From assembly GCF_030463535.1 (NCBI RefSeq), contig NC_132881.1, forward strand, positions 6,368,026 to 6,432,025: DNA of 64,000 bases, given 5' to 3'. Below the pieces are notes generated by a model. The model worked only from the letters and a program-made list of their open reading frames with translations. It was not told where the DNA came from and searched no databases. Of this stretch, positions 1 to 12,944 are shown one piece after another (within the stretch, counting starts at the first letter, position 1; each line of letters opens with the position of its first letter). The DNA is from Salminus brasiliensis (taxonomy: Eukaryota; Chordata; Actinopteri; Characiformes; Bryconidae). Both the position numbers and the translations under genes were made by a program.

Positions 1-135
1 TGTTATGATTGCAACATCATACTATAGCAAGGTTTGTCTGAGAGCTGCTACCTTTATGAGTAGTTTTTGCTGAACGAATTACCACATTAAATAAGAATGC
101 AAGTATCTGTTAGCTTATATATATATATATATATA

Positions 136-336
136 CAGTGAGTCCAAGAAGTATTTGATCCCTTGCTGATTTTCTTTGTTTGCCCACTAATAAAGACACT
201 ATCCTTCTGCACTTTTAATGGTAGATATATTCTAACATGGAGAGACAGAATATCAAGACAAAAATCCAGAATATAATTTTAAAGAATATATTTTAATTAA
301 TTTGTATTTCAATGAGGAAAATAAGTATTTGATCCC
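136..336 (+). repeat. Left terminal inverted repeat of the Passport-like element
   Basis: This 201-base arm pairs with 1530-1730 in inverse orientation. It holds the outer and inner transposase-binding direct repeats at 149-162 and 323-336. A TA at 134-135 precedes it. Confidence 0.93.
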
Positions 337-351
337 TCTTGCCAAACACAC

Positions 352-1488
<1,137 letters not shown>

Positions 1489-1529
1489 CTAACTGGTCTG
1501 TAAAAGCCAGAACTGCTAATGAATACTAA

Positions 1530-1727
1530 GGGATCAAATACTTATTTCACTCCATGAAATACAAATCAATTAATATATATTCCTTAGATTTATTTTCTGG
1601 ATTTTCTTTTTAATATTCTGTCTCTCCATGTAAGAATACATCTACCATTAAAAGTATAGAATGATCATGTCTTTATTAGTGGGCCAACGAAGAAAATCAG
1701 CAAGGGATCAAATACTTCTTGGACTCA

Positions 1728-1730
<3 letters not shown>
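1530..1730 (-). repeat. Right terminal inverted repeat of the Passport-like element
   Basis: This is the mirror of 136-336. Its reverse complement starts with the same 41 bases and ends with the same inner repeat; the middle carries scattered substitutions. TA follows at 1731-1732. Confidence 0.93.

Positions 1731-1794
<64 letters not shown>
1731..1794. repeat. TA microsatellite, about 32 units
   Basis: This is an uninterrupted TA run directly abutting the transposon; a shorter run (116-135) lies on its other side. The element therefore most simply inserted into a pre-existing TA tract. Confidence 0.95.
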
Positions 1795-1798
<4 letters not shown>

Positions 1799-3299
1799 CC
1801 TAACAGAACTGTTTATGTCTCTTTTCCCACACTGAGCCAGAAAAACACTGTGCCAATAGCTCCCTACTCCCTACACAGGGCACTAGTCTAAAAATAATGG
1901 CTCCTACATTCAAACAGTACATAATAGAGTATGGCAATGGCCTACTGAATTCAGCTAGATACACAGTGCACAATTTGAGTGTAGAAGCCAAAAAGGTCCA
2001 AAACTCACAGCACATTATATACAGATAAGGAAATTATTTGAAAATCTGCTTGGAAATGAATGCTACATAAGGCAGATCTAACAAAAATTCATTCAGTACA
2101 CCCTTCAATTCAAAGAAATAACTATTACAGAATATAAATGTAGGAGCAGTTAAGCCTGTAATCTATTATTTAGCCTATTAGCTTTCTGTACCGTTTATCA
2201 CTCGGAGTTCTAGCTGTTAAGAAAATAAGCTGTCAGTTCCTCAGTTAAAACAGAACCAAGCTCTTACTTCATTTATCAATACATTCAATGTTCCATGTGA
2301 TTGACTAATGGTTTTAGTTACTTGGTGCATTAAAGGGGGCCTAGAGGTTTATTTTCAAAGGGTTTATTTACAATCAGTTGCACCAGGGTTCGTTTACATC
2401 GAACCATACACGCCAAATCTGAAAGCACCCTAACCTACATCTTTCTGGCTATTCGGTACATCTAAAAGTAGCTGATGATAGACATTCTGAGCAGGCAAGA
2501 GCACTGCTTCTAAAGCATAGCTGCAAGAAAGCCATCCTGCCAGAGTAAGGGTTAGCATAGAAAACCAGTCTGAGAGCATTTGCACATGATCCGACACCAG
2601 TGCCTTCCTTTGGTGCCTGGATCTGCCAATGGAGTGCCACAGCTTTTTCGGTGTCATTGCATTTTAAGCAGCTCACGTCTGAAATCTCATTTACACTCGA
2701 GTGCTAGCATGCCATCCCGGACGCACTAAAAGTAATTTCCACATCGAGCAGGCCTGTGCTCTACCATGTTTGGTTTCATGTCCTCCAGTGAATAAAACCA
2801 TTTCCAATTCATTAAGACTCGCTTTTGTTTTAGAGGGCCTGCAAATTAAAGAGGAAGTTTTTTTTTTTCTTTTCTCTCTCTGTTTCTCGCTCCCTCTTCC
2901 CCGCTTTCACTTTCCAGCACTGGCTCTCTTCAGCCACAAGGACTTGGTAGCATACGTGACTCTTTCCGTCTTCTCTTAATACCATTCAGGTCCTCAGAGG
3001 CCTGGAGTCTTCCCATGGGAAATTGGGCAGCGGAAGCCGCGTCTTACAGACATGACGTGCTGGAGCTGAGCTGGCCGGCATTTGTGGAGAGTGCTTCTGG
3101 GAGATTGTCACATTAACCGATGGTAGATTGCCTGGACTAACATGGAAAGGGTTGGAACATGCTGTTGGTGGTGTTCAGGGCGAGGCTAACAGCAGTGAGG
3201 TCCTCCTTCAATAGCATGGAAGAAACTGCACCTACGCTGCTCTAAGCAAAAATGGTACCATGTAGTCTTGAAACTGGGCTCTGTGACTTGATAGTGATA
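1795..3299. other. Non-coding stretch, no gene seen
   Basis: Only short chance open frames occur here. A pyrimidine-rich patch (about 2855-2905) lies in the middle. I see no splice-bounded exon, RNA gene or recognisable transposon. Confidence 0.6.
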
Positions 3300-3477
3300 G
3301 CGGAACTCTTTATGGTGCTCTGTGGAACCATCTACAAAAGGTTTCCACCCTTGTAAAGATCATCTAGCTACAAGAAAGGGGAGTTACTGATGCCATAGAC
3401 AAACCACGTCTTGATTCTGCAAGAACCTTTTCATCTGTGAAATCTCCCAAAGAACACTTTGCAGCACCTTATATTTA
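3300..3477. repeat. Copy related to the AGAACC/GGTTCT palindromic MITE family
   Basis: The segment contains the family's signature words: a GATGCCATAGA core, AGAACCTTTT, and an end resembling AAAGAACACTTTGCAGCACCTT. Similar palindromic copies occur at 12945, 16944, 20578 and 43103. Its boundaries are approximate. Confidence 0.5.
3356..3445 (+). repeat. Direct repeat, copy 1 (90 bp)
   Basis: This matches 3805-3894 over 90 bases with four substitutions and no gaps; the two copies start 449 bases apart in the same orientation. Confidence 0.9.
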
Positions 3478-3804
3478 AATACTGAACCCCTTAAACAGCA
3501 ATGTGTTTGTACAGAAGTCCTTGTAGTTACTGAGTAATACACCTTAGTGTGTAATAAGGCTTGCTGCATTAAGGGGTTAGGAGTGTAGTGTAATGTCTCT
3601 TTTTATAATGGAGAGAATATCCGTGTTAGGTCCTTTACAAAGAGGTGATATTTAATGCTGCATATTATGTATTTCATATCAAAGAATGCTTTATTTCTTT
3701 TATACCAGTGTACTCTATTCTGAAAACTTGACCCAATGAGGGTTACCAGGACTAGTTCAATTTAACCCGTTAAATTTAATACACCGAGGCTTGTTCCACA
3801 CAAG

Positions 3805-3894
3805 AAGATCATCTAGCTACAAAAAAGGGGAGGTTCTAATGCCATAGACAAACCACGTCTTGATTCTGCAAGAACCTTTTCATCTGTGAAATCT
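3805..3894 (+). repeat. Direct repeat, copy 2 (90 bp)
   Basis: This is the second copy of 3356-3445. It abuts the L2-type 3' tail that begins just after it, so one copy may have been carried or duplicated with a repeat insertion. Confidence 0.9.
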
Positions 3895-3895
3895 G

Positions 3896-4195
3896 TTGTA
3901 TCTGGTTTGGTAATTTTTATCAATAATGTTTAAATAACTCTGATCAGAGGAGGATGGGTCGGGTTCCCCTTGTAAGTCTTGGTTCCTCCCATGTTTTTTT
4001 CCTCCAGCTCTGAGGGAGTTTTTCCTTGCCACTGTCACTGTTGACTTGCTCACTGGGGGTCTTTGATCCTTCATGTCTTACGTTATTTATTTATTTTTTT
4101 TTATCTCTGTCTTTTACTAATTACTAATTATGTAAAGCTGCTTTGTGACAACAACAGTTGTAAAAAGCTATTCAAATAAATTTGACTTGACTTAT
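3896..4195 (+). mobile_element. L2-type LINE 3' end fragment
   Basis: The segment holds the 3' untranslated words typical of fish L2-like LINEs: a GTCTTGGTTCCTCCC-like stretch, GGGAGTTTTTCCTTGCCACTGTC, CTTGCTCACTGGGGGTC, and the terminal TGTAAAGCTGCTTTGTGACA followed by an AAATTTGACTTGACTT-like tail. The same tail ends the longer LINE copy at about 12600. No coding part remains. The LINE family is named from memory of such tails. Confidence 0.75.
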
Positions 4196-5425
4196 TATTC
4201 AGTAACTACATGGACTTCTGTACAAACTGGCGGGCTTTTCTTTGGTAATGGAAGGTGGAATGTGTGAATATAATTATTAATTTAATTAGATAACATTAAG
4301 ATTCAATTATATGAGTGTAATGTTCAAGTAACTTCAAACATGACTAGACAAAGGACATAAGAGTTAGCATAGCATTACCTACAGGTTAGAATAATAATCA
4401 ATGCAAACCAATAAGCTAAACTTTAATTTATTAACTTGGATTTATTAATGCTACACAATAACCTAAGTAAAGGATACAGTTAGATAATGACCAAACAATA
4501 AGGCTATGACCCAGATAAAAGAGACCAATACCATGTACAAAAAACATCTATGAATTATAATACCTGTAGAGTATAAAGGAAAGATTAGAGTGAGAATAGA
4601 AAAAGAGAGAAAGAGCGTGAGAGGGTCTGGGGTCTCTGTGTGCAGAGCCCCATGCAACCTATCCCCACTGGGATTCACTCTCTTAGTTCTTACACAGAGA
4701 TCCTGACATTTATCTTGGCCATATTGTTATGTCTTTTACAGAAGCACTGGTATAACCAACCAATCCAAAGCACCCACACTCCTGACCGAGTGAACACCCC
4801 CCCCCCAACCCCACCCCCCTTTGGGGCATGCTGTAAACCCTTTTAAGGTGGGTCTGAAACAGAGCAGCAGCATGACAAATTCATTCATCCAATACAGGTT
4901 GTTTATTAGCTGTGCAGTTACACTCTCCTGGGTGGGCTGATGGCACTTCGTTGGTCAGCACAGGCGTCTGTTAGCTTTTGTATCAATGCAGGCCCCACTT
5001 TCCTCAGAAAGGGGGCCTGTGTGAACAGGCTACCGCAAACTAATGACCCTGACACCAGTTACTTAATACTGCGCAATCACTGCAACCATGTGAGCTAGAT
5101 TAGGAAGCACTGCACCGTTCAAGCCTCAAGAGTTGTGTTAGGCCGTGGGTAATGTAGCGCATGAGGCTAAAGGGGTGCACGATTAGGGAGCGTTCAAACC
5201 AATTGCAGCACCCTCTCAACAGAGTCAGTTTTCTCTCCACCCTGCCCTGCTCTTCTCCAGCTCTAATGGACTGACATATTGACCTGCGTTTGTGTGAACA
5301 GCCCTACACTGCAGCAAATTTAGCTCTTGTAACCGCTGCACAGGCGTATGGAGCCATATCACTTAACAAGGGTCCGGTTACATAAGGGAGGCATGTGAGT
5401 ATCACTCTCAGCAAATGATACGGTG
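4196..5425. other. Non-coding stretch with a short inverted copy and a C-rich run
   Basis: 4196-4225 is an inverted near-copy of 3509-3538. A run of ten C sits at 4797-4806 within a C-rich patch. Otherwise I see only chance open frames and no exon or RNA gene. Confidence 0.6.
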
Positions 5426-5672
5426 GCCGGTAAATGATTTATGCATGTATGTATGAAGAGCAAATGAAGGAGTCCAGTGGGAATGGATATGTACACAGAG
5501 CTAATGTCTTCTTACACGAGGATCAATAGAGACAAGAAAGCGGAGAAAGAAATCATATACTAAATTGCAGAGACTGCAGGGAAAAAACGATGCACCTAAT
5601 GACATCTCTGGGGTAATTTAAGGGTTTGAAGTGTGAAGCATTCTCTAGGCCAGTATCAAACTCATCGAAGGC
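5426..5672 (+). repeat. Diverged duplicated unit, copy A
   Basis: This aligns collinearly with 8706-8960. Shared anchors include TTATGCATGTATGTATGAAGA, GAGGATC-ATGGAGAC-AG-like words, GCAGGGAA, TGCACCTAATGA-ATC and CTGGGGTAATTTAAGG. It does not look protein-coding, because small gaps occur in any frame. Confidence 0.8.
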
Positions 5673-6195
5673 CATAGAAGTTCACAGTCAAGTGTCTTTC
5701 TAAAAGTACTTGCAAAGCACATCAGCTGGCCATCAGATTCTGATGCAGACAGCTGAGTTTTTTCTTTAGTAATTCCATGAGATCAGAACCACATGGTCAT
5801 GTTAAAGTTCCCCTCCATGCCTTCAGTGCCATTATTTGTATAAAAAAAATCCATGTCACTCCCTGTTATTAAGAACAGACTTTTTAACAGTAGTTTAAAC
5901 AGACCCAGTAAAGAAATGAGAAAAACACGAATTATCAAAGCAAAGCTGTTGACTTTAAAGGGGACATATGACAAAAAAACAACACTATTCCAGTGTTTGC
6001 CGTATACATGTGGGTGCCTGGAGTGCCTACCAACTCTTTAACTGTGAATTAGAGTGACAAGTAAGTCACTTTTTTGTGAGCTTTTTTTTGCAAAGGCAAA
6101 GTTACAAGGACAGCATTAGTGTTTTGTGATCTTGATTGAGTGTATATGGCATTGAACAGAAAAAAGACAAGAACTTAAGGTGAAGTAAACATTAG
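5673..6195. other. Non-coding stretch, no gene seen
   Basis: Short chance open frames occur on both strands only. Parts of 5700-5750 still resemble the sequence that follows the second duplicate copy near 9030. Confidence 0.5.
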
Positions 6196-6500
6196 CTATT
6201 TAGTGGCAAGAAGAAAAAATGAGAAGAAACTGAAGCCTAAGAATTTGCGTAGCAGAAAGTTTAAAAAAGGGGTGGGGAGTGGTTCTCTATTGTCATAGAA
6301 ACAAGCTCTCAAACCACCCTTTCTAAACAGGGCTGCTGAAAGAGTGTTGTTGGTGCTTGATCCTTGTGGTATTTTGACCAAAGCATGTAACAGACATTTC
6401 ATTAAGGATCCAAGTGACTGTATTAAGAGGTGTTTTTTTGTCTGTTTGCTTTTTATAGTACAAGCTTCTTGATCGTTGACCTTCTTCTCCACATCCTTTC
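6196..6500 (+). repeat. Unclassified dispersed repeat, copy 1
   Basis: This aligns with 7655-7900. Shared blocks include AAATGAGAAGAAAC, CTCTCAAACCACCC-TTCTAAACAGGGCTGCTGAA, TTTTGACCAAAGCATGT and TTTGCTTTTTAT-GTACAAGCTT. I cannot assign a transposon class; no coding frame is kept between the copies. Confidence 0.8.
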
Positions 6501-7559
6501 AGAACCACAGAGTTGGGTCAACTACTCACAGTGGGAGGATAGAAAGAAACACCTGTATACCCCACAAAAGAACTCATCATGGAATAATGGCCTGCGAGGC
6601 ACCCTAAAACAGATGTTCACTGGTCAATAATAAAGCACTGCCTTGGCACTAATGCGTCTATTTCAAGGAGAATAAAGAATGCTAGAATGGCAAAGAAGGA
6701 TTAGCAAGTGCTAAAAAAGGGAAACATCATGAAAAGCATATTACGAAAAAGAAATTCTGCAACATAGAAGCTTCAAGACAGATCTGTTCCTGGGTTTTCT
6801 CCAGCTTACAAAGTTCTCCTTGGAAGAACAGAGGCCAATCCAAATGTGCATGTCGACCATGGAGGGCTTTAATAGTCGTGTTTTTAAAGCAGCTTGTCAG
6901 TGCTAACCAGAGCTCTGGAGTCTTGTTAGAAACCCAATTCCTCTTCAATTTAGGGCCTGGGCTCGCCAGGGTGCGCCTAACCAGGCTCCGTTAGAGGCAT
7001 TTGTTGCTGAAATTGAGCTGCACAGGCGTCTGCAGCCGTGCGTTTAGCAGGCAGCTGGGGAACGAGCGTGGGTGTTTGAGATGCGAGGCAGGCCTGAGAG
7101 AGACTCGCAGGAGTAAATCTCTGTTAATAAAGTTCTGAGAGGGAGCCGGAGCAGAGATGGGAAAGCAGCTGGAACAACCCCTATGTTGGCCTGGAGTCCG
7201 AGAGGAAGGGTAGATCGAGGAGAAGGAGATGCTCTTGATGGGATTTTTTTTTTAATATAGCAAAAACAAGGACTGGCTGAGAATCTGCTTGTTTCCGTTT
7301 TCAGTTTACTAGAATTTTCAACATTCAGATTTACAACCCACTACAACATACCTACTTCTGGATGGATAATGATGGCAGCAGTGCACTGATACAGCATGGT
7401 TTTATATTTTGTACACTTTTATATTTTAGGTTGATGTTGCTAACATTTCTATTTTTAAATTGTTCTTCCCTTTTTGATATCAGTTTCTATTAATACTGAG
7501 TTCTATACATCATTTCTAGACATCAATTTAACAGTGTATTAATACTAGTTAGTATATGG
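6501..7559. other. Non-coding stretch, no gene seen
   Basis: Only short open frames are present. The block at about 6950-7230 is more GC-rich than its surroundings, but I see no splice-bounded exon in it. Confidence 0.5.
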
Positions 7560-8010
7560 ATACACTCAGTGAGCAACAGATTTTTTATGCAATTACCTAA
7601 TCATTCATGCAATTATCTAATCAGCCAATTAAGTGGAAGTAGTGCAACGCACCCAATCATGAAAAATGAGAAGAAACATAGAAGTCTAAAAAACTGTGTA
7701 GCCAGGGAACAGAAAGTATAAAAAAGGTGGGGTAGGGAGTGGAGCAAGGAGTGGCTCATTGTCCCTTTTGTCAGAGACAGGCTCTCAAACCACCCATTCT
7801 AAACAGGGCTGCTGAAGCTTTGGTTTTGACCAAAGCATGTCATTAATTGCAATTTATTTTTGTCCCTTTGCTTTTTATTGTACAAGCTTTTATGATCAGC
7901 TTCACATCATGGAATAATGAATACCCTCACTGAGCAAATTATTAGGAAGATGTGTACACCTACCAGTCAGCCAATTAAGTGGCAGCAGTGCAATGTATCC
8001 AATCATTTAG
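7560..8010 (+). mobile_element. Repeat nest: one family interrupted by another
   Basis: 7560-7655 and 7920-8010 are two versions of the same sequence, both with an ACTGAGCAA-like start and GCCAATTAAGTGG-AG-AGTGCAA. Between them lies the repeat that also occurs at 6196-6500. This reads as a nested insertion. The outer family resembles a common fish DNA-transposon end (CACTGAGCA... TTATTAGGAA), recalled from memory. Confidence 0.6.
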
Positions 8011-8705
8011 GGTAGTTTGAGAGCAAAAGAAGATCCTAATCAGGAACAATATTGCATTCCTAATAAACTGCAGGGTGAGTATAAGTCTAATAATAAGACC
8101 CAATAAAGTCTCATTTACACTATATTACTAAACTCATGCCAGTAATTCACAGTAGATAATTACATCATGCTGAAGAATTTGCATTTCAGTAATGTGCTAA
8201 TAGACGTGATATTGAATAAAGCGCAATGCATACTGAATAAACCAATTAGAAATATCTGTCATGGGCTTTACTGAACAAAGAACAAGCCCCTAGCTAAACC
8301 CTAACATATCTTCTTTAAAAGTGCAACTCGAATGTCTTTAAAGCAGTTGCATGTTAAGTAAATACTCATTTTTGTATATTGAAAGGAATGTCCCATTAAA
8401 TCCGTCAGGCGACATGAAAAATGAGTATTACCTGGTGGCCAAAGTTTAATTTCCCTAAATTCCACGTTACCATAATTAAGGCATAAATCCAGCACTCACT
8501 TCAAATTCCACCTCCCTCTAATCTTACTTTTTACTCCATAATTTAGCACTGTCAGCGGACAGCAGATCATTGAGCGTATTCATTCTGAAAGCACAAAATG
8601 CCCCTTTTGTCCATGCTGTTATAATTCATTTACGTGATGTTCTCCTCGGTTTCAAGGGAACTTTGTAAGAACATGCGTTTTGTTAGGTTAAAACTTTAGA
8701 TTGAA
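8011..8705. other. Non-coding stretch, no gene seen
   Basis: No exon or RNA gene is seen. 8596-8690 shares words (AAAATGCCCC/TTTGT, ATGCGT/ATTTTGTTAGGT) with 9103-9175, so the duplication around it probably extends beyond the best-matching core. Confidence 0.5.
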
Positions 8706-8960
8706 GGTCCTGGTGGCTTGTAAATGGGTTATGCATGTATGTATGAAGATGAAATGAGGGGGTTCAATAAGAAGGGATGCGTGCGGAAAGTGTAATGTAT
8801 TTTTACGTGAGGATCGATGGAGACGAGGAAGCAAAGAAAGGATTTATATACACAAAAGAACAGATCGCAGGGAATACCAATGCACCTAATGATATCCCTG
8901 GGGTAATTTAAGGTTCCAGAGAGAAGAAACAACGAATCATGCTCTCTAGACAAGTATGGT
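8706..8960 (+). repeat. Diverged duplicated unit, copy B
   Basis: This is the partner of 5426-5672, in the same orientation about 3.3 kb away. The copies are clearly related but substantially diverged by eye, so the duplication is old. Confidence 0.8.
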
Positions 8961-9245
8961 ACTTATGGAAGACCGCTGCAGTGCAAACAAGTAAGGGTCT
9001 TCCATTTTAATGCCGCTGAAGGCACCTGTAAAGCTCGTCAGCTGGTAGGGAGAGGTCGCGATGTTGCTTTAGCAGAGCATGGAGAGGAAAAAATGGGTGA
9101 TGCAAAATGCCCTTGTTGTCGATCATTAATTTAGCAGAAGTTTAAATGAAGATGCATCTTGTTAGGTAAAAAGTGTTGAGCTTAATTAATGGACAGAAGT
9201 TTCCAGACAGTATGCAAACTAGGAACTCTGCAAGGGACCCTGCAT

Positions 9246-9287
9246 CCTTCCCAATTTGATAGCCTGCCTGAGATCAAATTGGAAAGG
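9246..9287. other. Hairpin, 15-bp arms
   Basis: The arms CCTTCCCAATTTGAT and ATCAAATTGGAAAGG pair at 14 of 15 positions around a 12-base loop. No transposon context is recognised. Confidence 0.75.
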
Positions 9288-10675
9288 AGGCAATCAGGCA
9301 ATCGAGCTGAAAGAGTGCCTATTAGCAAGTACAGTGGCCACAGCAGAACTTTTTGTTGGGATATATTCTTGAAAGCAAGATTTGCCAATCTATAAGAAAC
9401 AAGAAATCACAAAAGTGTTTTTGTCAGATCATCAATCACTAGAGAGGTGCAGTCCTCACTGGTGTGACCGCTGTTAGTGTGGCTTGTTCGATTAAGTGTG
9501 AACACTGCCTGGTGTGCACCAAACAAGCAGACTGAGATCACCTGAGCAGGTGGGTATCAGTCCCTCTCTGACCAAACTCAGCACAAACCAAAAGCATCTA
9601 ATCGAACCAAAGGCAGGATGTGAGGTCACAAGATGGTTGTGCTATAGCCGCTCGTAAATCTAGAGTTGTGAATGGACACAGGATTGACCCTGCCTGCAAA
9701 ATCTTGTATCAACCCTCTCCGAACACTCCAACAATGTCATGCTCTTCACATCCTGCTTAGCCTGCTTAACCACGGGTGAGTCTCCGTGCAGACCTGCCCA
9801 CATTTGTGTGCTTTAACAACTTCTGTCAGATGCTTTAGTTTGGCTGTGTCCCAAACCACACACAGCATTTTTATAGGTGTACTTGCCTCGGTAAAGTAAA
9901 GATGTGTATGAGTTGGTGTAACAGAAACCTTAAATAATTTTACAGATTTAACATACAGCTTTAGTGGCAATAAACAAATGAAATCAGAAAATATGGTTTA
10001 ATACTGATATCAAGGCGGTGTGATTTACAGTTCCCCCGGATATTACTTCTGGCAACTGCTGGCGACAGCAGCAGCTGGCTACCTCTTCCACTAATGTGCA
10101 GACTTAACTGGAACTCCCTCTCTGTACATAAGCTGTGCACAGTTCTCTCACAATTGTAATATCGTTTGCAGCACCAGACTGCTCTACCTCAGCATTCCCT
10201 CCTGAACTCCCTTTTCTACTCTTTATTTACACGCATGATGTTCTCCATGCTTTGACTTTCCTTGATCCTCTTTTTAACTTTCATCAAGGTAAAGTCTGTA
10301 ATGTCACTGTACATACACCCTTATCTCAGTGAAGCGGCTTTCTCAGGTTAAACGCATCATCCAAATATTGATCATACTCAAATGTGTACACACATCTCTA
10401 ACTGTGATGATGAAAAGCCTTTTATGGAGTGTCACAGTTGACATTGCTGATAAAATGCAAATCCAATGGGATCATTATAGGACTCTGTCTGTCTAAAGAA
10501 GCCAAGTGCACTAGTTTATTAGTTTGGTTATTAAATTGGATGGCATTGTAAAGTAGGGCAGCATTCACCATGCTACATTACATCCACACAAGCTTCTTAC
10601 GCCTGTTCACATAAACCTACATAAAATGTTAACTGGCAGAAAAGCTATTACTGCCCAAAGAAAACGATATGGCGG
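9288..10675. other. Non-coding stretch, no gene seen
   Basis: Chance open frames only. I see no repeat family that I can name, no RNA gene and no splice-bounded exon. Confidence 0.5.
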
Positions 10676-11470
10676 TTACTTTGAGTGCCTTCGGTATTTC
10701 CTTATGAATATCTTCACTAAAGCAGTAAAAAATAAATAAATAAATAAATAAAAATACATTTTAATAGTGGTTTTAAATTTATACATGCAGTGTTCAAAAT
10801 AAGCACACAGCACACCTAATACTGAAACTAAATAATCACCAAGCCTCCGGCAGAAATCTGGTGGGATATTTGACCAGCTCTTCTTGGCAGAATTGGTAGA
10901 GTTCAATTACATTTGTTGGTTTCCTGGAACAGATCTGATTTTAAGCAGAGTTCACATGCTTTATGCCATTCCAAGAGTGTAAACTGGCCTGTTGAACCAT
11001 TCCACAATCACCTCTGAACATGTCCTGTTGGAACACCAACTGTGCCCATTGTTCAAACATCTAGTTGATTGACGGAGGTTGTGTTAGAGTTGTAGTTCTT
11101 CATTATCCCATCTTCTTTGTGCAATGTACCAGTACTAGCAAAACAGCCCCAGAAGATGATACAAAAAAATCCCCACGTTGAACAGTTGGAACAATGCCTC
11201 ACCTTTAATCCTCAAAACATTTCTATCTTATCTAAATGTAAAAGTTTCCTCCAGAAGGCCTTTTCTTTGCTCATATGGTCAACTGTAAACTATAGCTGAG
11301 TCTAAAGTGTTCATTCAGAGCAGGGGATTCTTTCTTGGACGGCAGCCTTCATGGCCACGCTGATGTAAATCGTGCTTGCCTGTAGACAGGGACACCTCCA
11401 GTAGCTTCCAGTTAATGGCAGGCTCATGACAACTTTTAGAACTTTCAGCAGCACTGGATTAAAGATTTTT
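10676..11470 (-). pseudogene. Decayed Tc1-like transposase, family 2
   Basis: On the minus strand the 3' part still reads like the Tc1 C-terminus, with SWSNIPPDFCRRLGDYLVSV encoded near 10800-10880, preceded by broken pieces of the DDE domain up to about 11470. Several stops and frameshifts interrupt it, so it is dead. An AAAT run at 10727-10752 interrupts the end. The family differs from the intact element at 136-1730. Confidence 0.7.
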
Positions 11471-11534
11471 GGCCCTGTATGTTTAATGCTGACCCTGGGT
11501 TGACTTCAGAAAAGTAAGATTGAATTACTATTAT

Positions 11535-12600
11535 TTACATTATATATGTTACCTCTGGGCTCAGTTATACTAAGCAGACATGACATTAATTTCCATTGTT
11601 ATGCAGATGACACACAGCTCTATATATCAGCTAAAGACAATTGAGGACTGTGTAAAAGATGTAAAACTCTGGATGTCACATAACTTCCTTCTTCCAGTAA
11701 CAAAACCAACGTTCTCCTTTTAGGTCCAAAACACTAGAAATAAATTTTCAGACTTAATGTTAGACTTGCCAATTTTTTCCATTATTCCTGGTCCAACAGC
11801 TAAATATCTCGAGCAACAAATAGCTAATATAAATAGGACAGCCTTTCTAAATCTTAGTAACATTGCCAAAGTAAGAAATTCCTTATCTCTACAGGATGCA
11901 GAAAAGCTAGTACATGCTTTTATTACCTCAAGGCTAGGCTCCCTACTAAAACTAGAAATTTGACCATATCAGTCCAGTTCTATCAGCACTGCATTTGCTT
12001 CCAGTTCAATTTCATATTGATGTACCTGCGAGATCTTATTACATATTATGAATCATCAAGATTACTATAATCTTAGGGTGCTGGTTTCTTACTTGTTTCT
12101 TACTCTTAGAGCCTTTCCTTATAAAGCCCCCCAACTTTATAAGAATAATCTTCCAGATAATGTTTGGGACTCAGACACAGTCTCAATCTTCAAATCTAGG
12201 CTGGAAACTTATCTGTTTAGTTTAGCTTTACGTAAGTAATGTTTCCCCTTAGATGAAGGTTGTAGGTCCAGGGGTTCACGGACACATGGGATTGTAGTAT
12301 ACTGAGATGCTGGAACTACACCATGATTATTATATTATGATTAAGAATATGTTGTACACCTGAGCAGTACAACAGTTTAGGTGGTTTGGTTACTTTTGTC
12401 AATAATTAAAAAAAAAAAACAATTATGACCAAAAGAGTAGGGGTCCCCCTTGTGAGTCCTCTAGCTCGAGAGGAGCTTAGATTTTTCTTCTCTTTTGTAA
12501 GTTTATTTATTGATTGAATTACTTGAATTACTGATTGTGTAAAGCTGCTTTGTGACAGCAACAGTTGTAAAACACGCTACACAAAGATTTGATTTGATTA
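11535..12600 (+). mobile_element. 5'-truncated L2-type LINE with broken reverse transcriptase
   Basis: The segment starts inside the reverse-transcriptase domain, where [12 protein letters not shown] is encoded around 11597-11632; this contains the catalytic YADD motif. It continues with INRTAFLNLSNIAKVRNSLS and AEKLVHAFITSRL (about 11826-11940), then AFPYKAPQLY-NNLPD and DTVSIFKSRLETYLFSLA (about 12110-12230), which are typical of the L2 C-terminus. Frameshifts, stops and an internal deletion break the frame. The 3' untranslated part and terminal AAGCTGCTTTGTGACAGCAA tail follow, ending near 12600. It is a dead insertion, and such 5' truncation is usual for LINEs. Confidence 0.9.
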
Positions 12601-12944
12601 TTAAACTCATTGCACTCTCAACCATGCTATTATTCTAGTCAGACTCTGGCTTGAGCCAATCAGGTCTTTTCTTTGGGTTATTTTCCCAGTGCTGGGTTAG
12701 AGGCTGAGTCAATCCTAGTAATAATGACGTAAATGCAGATGAGGCCACACTTTCCATTACTGCATACCTACCCAATCGCTGGGTCACAATAACTTAGCCA
12801 ATGATTCATCTGCTAAAAAAAATCTTCTTTGGTAACACTATTACCTTTTATTTAACCTGGTAAAATCTCAGAAAATAATAAACACTTTTGCAGGAACATC
12901 ATGGCAAGATAGATAGCAGCACACAAACTGTTCCCACACTATCC
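12601..12944. other. Non-coding stretch, no gene seen
   Basis: No exon, RNA gene or named repeat recognised between the LINE tail and the palindromic element. Confidence 0.5.
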
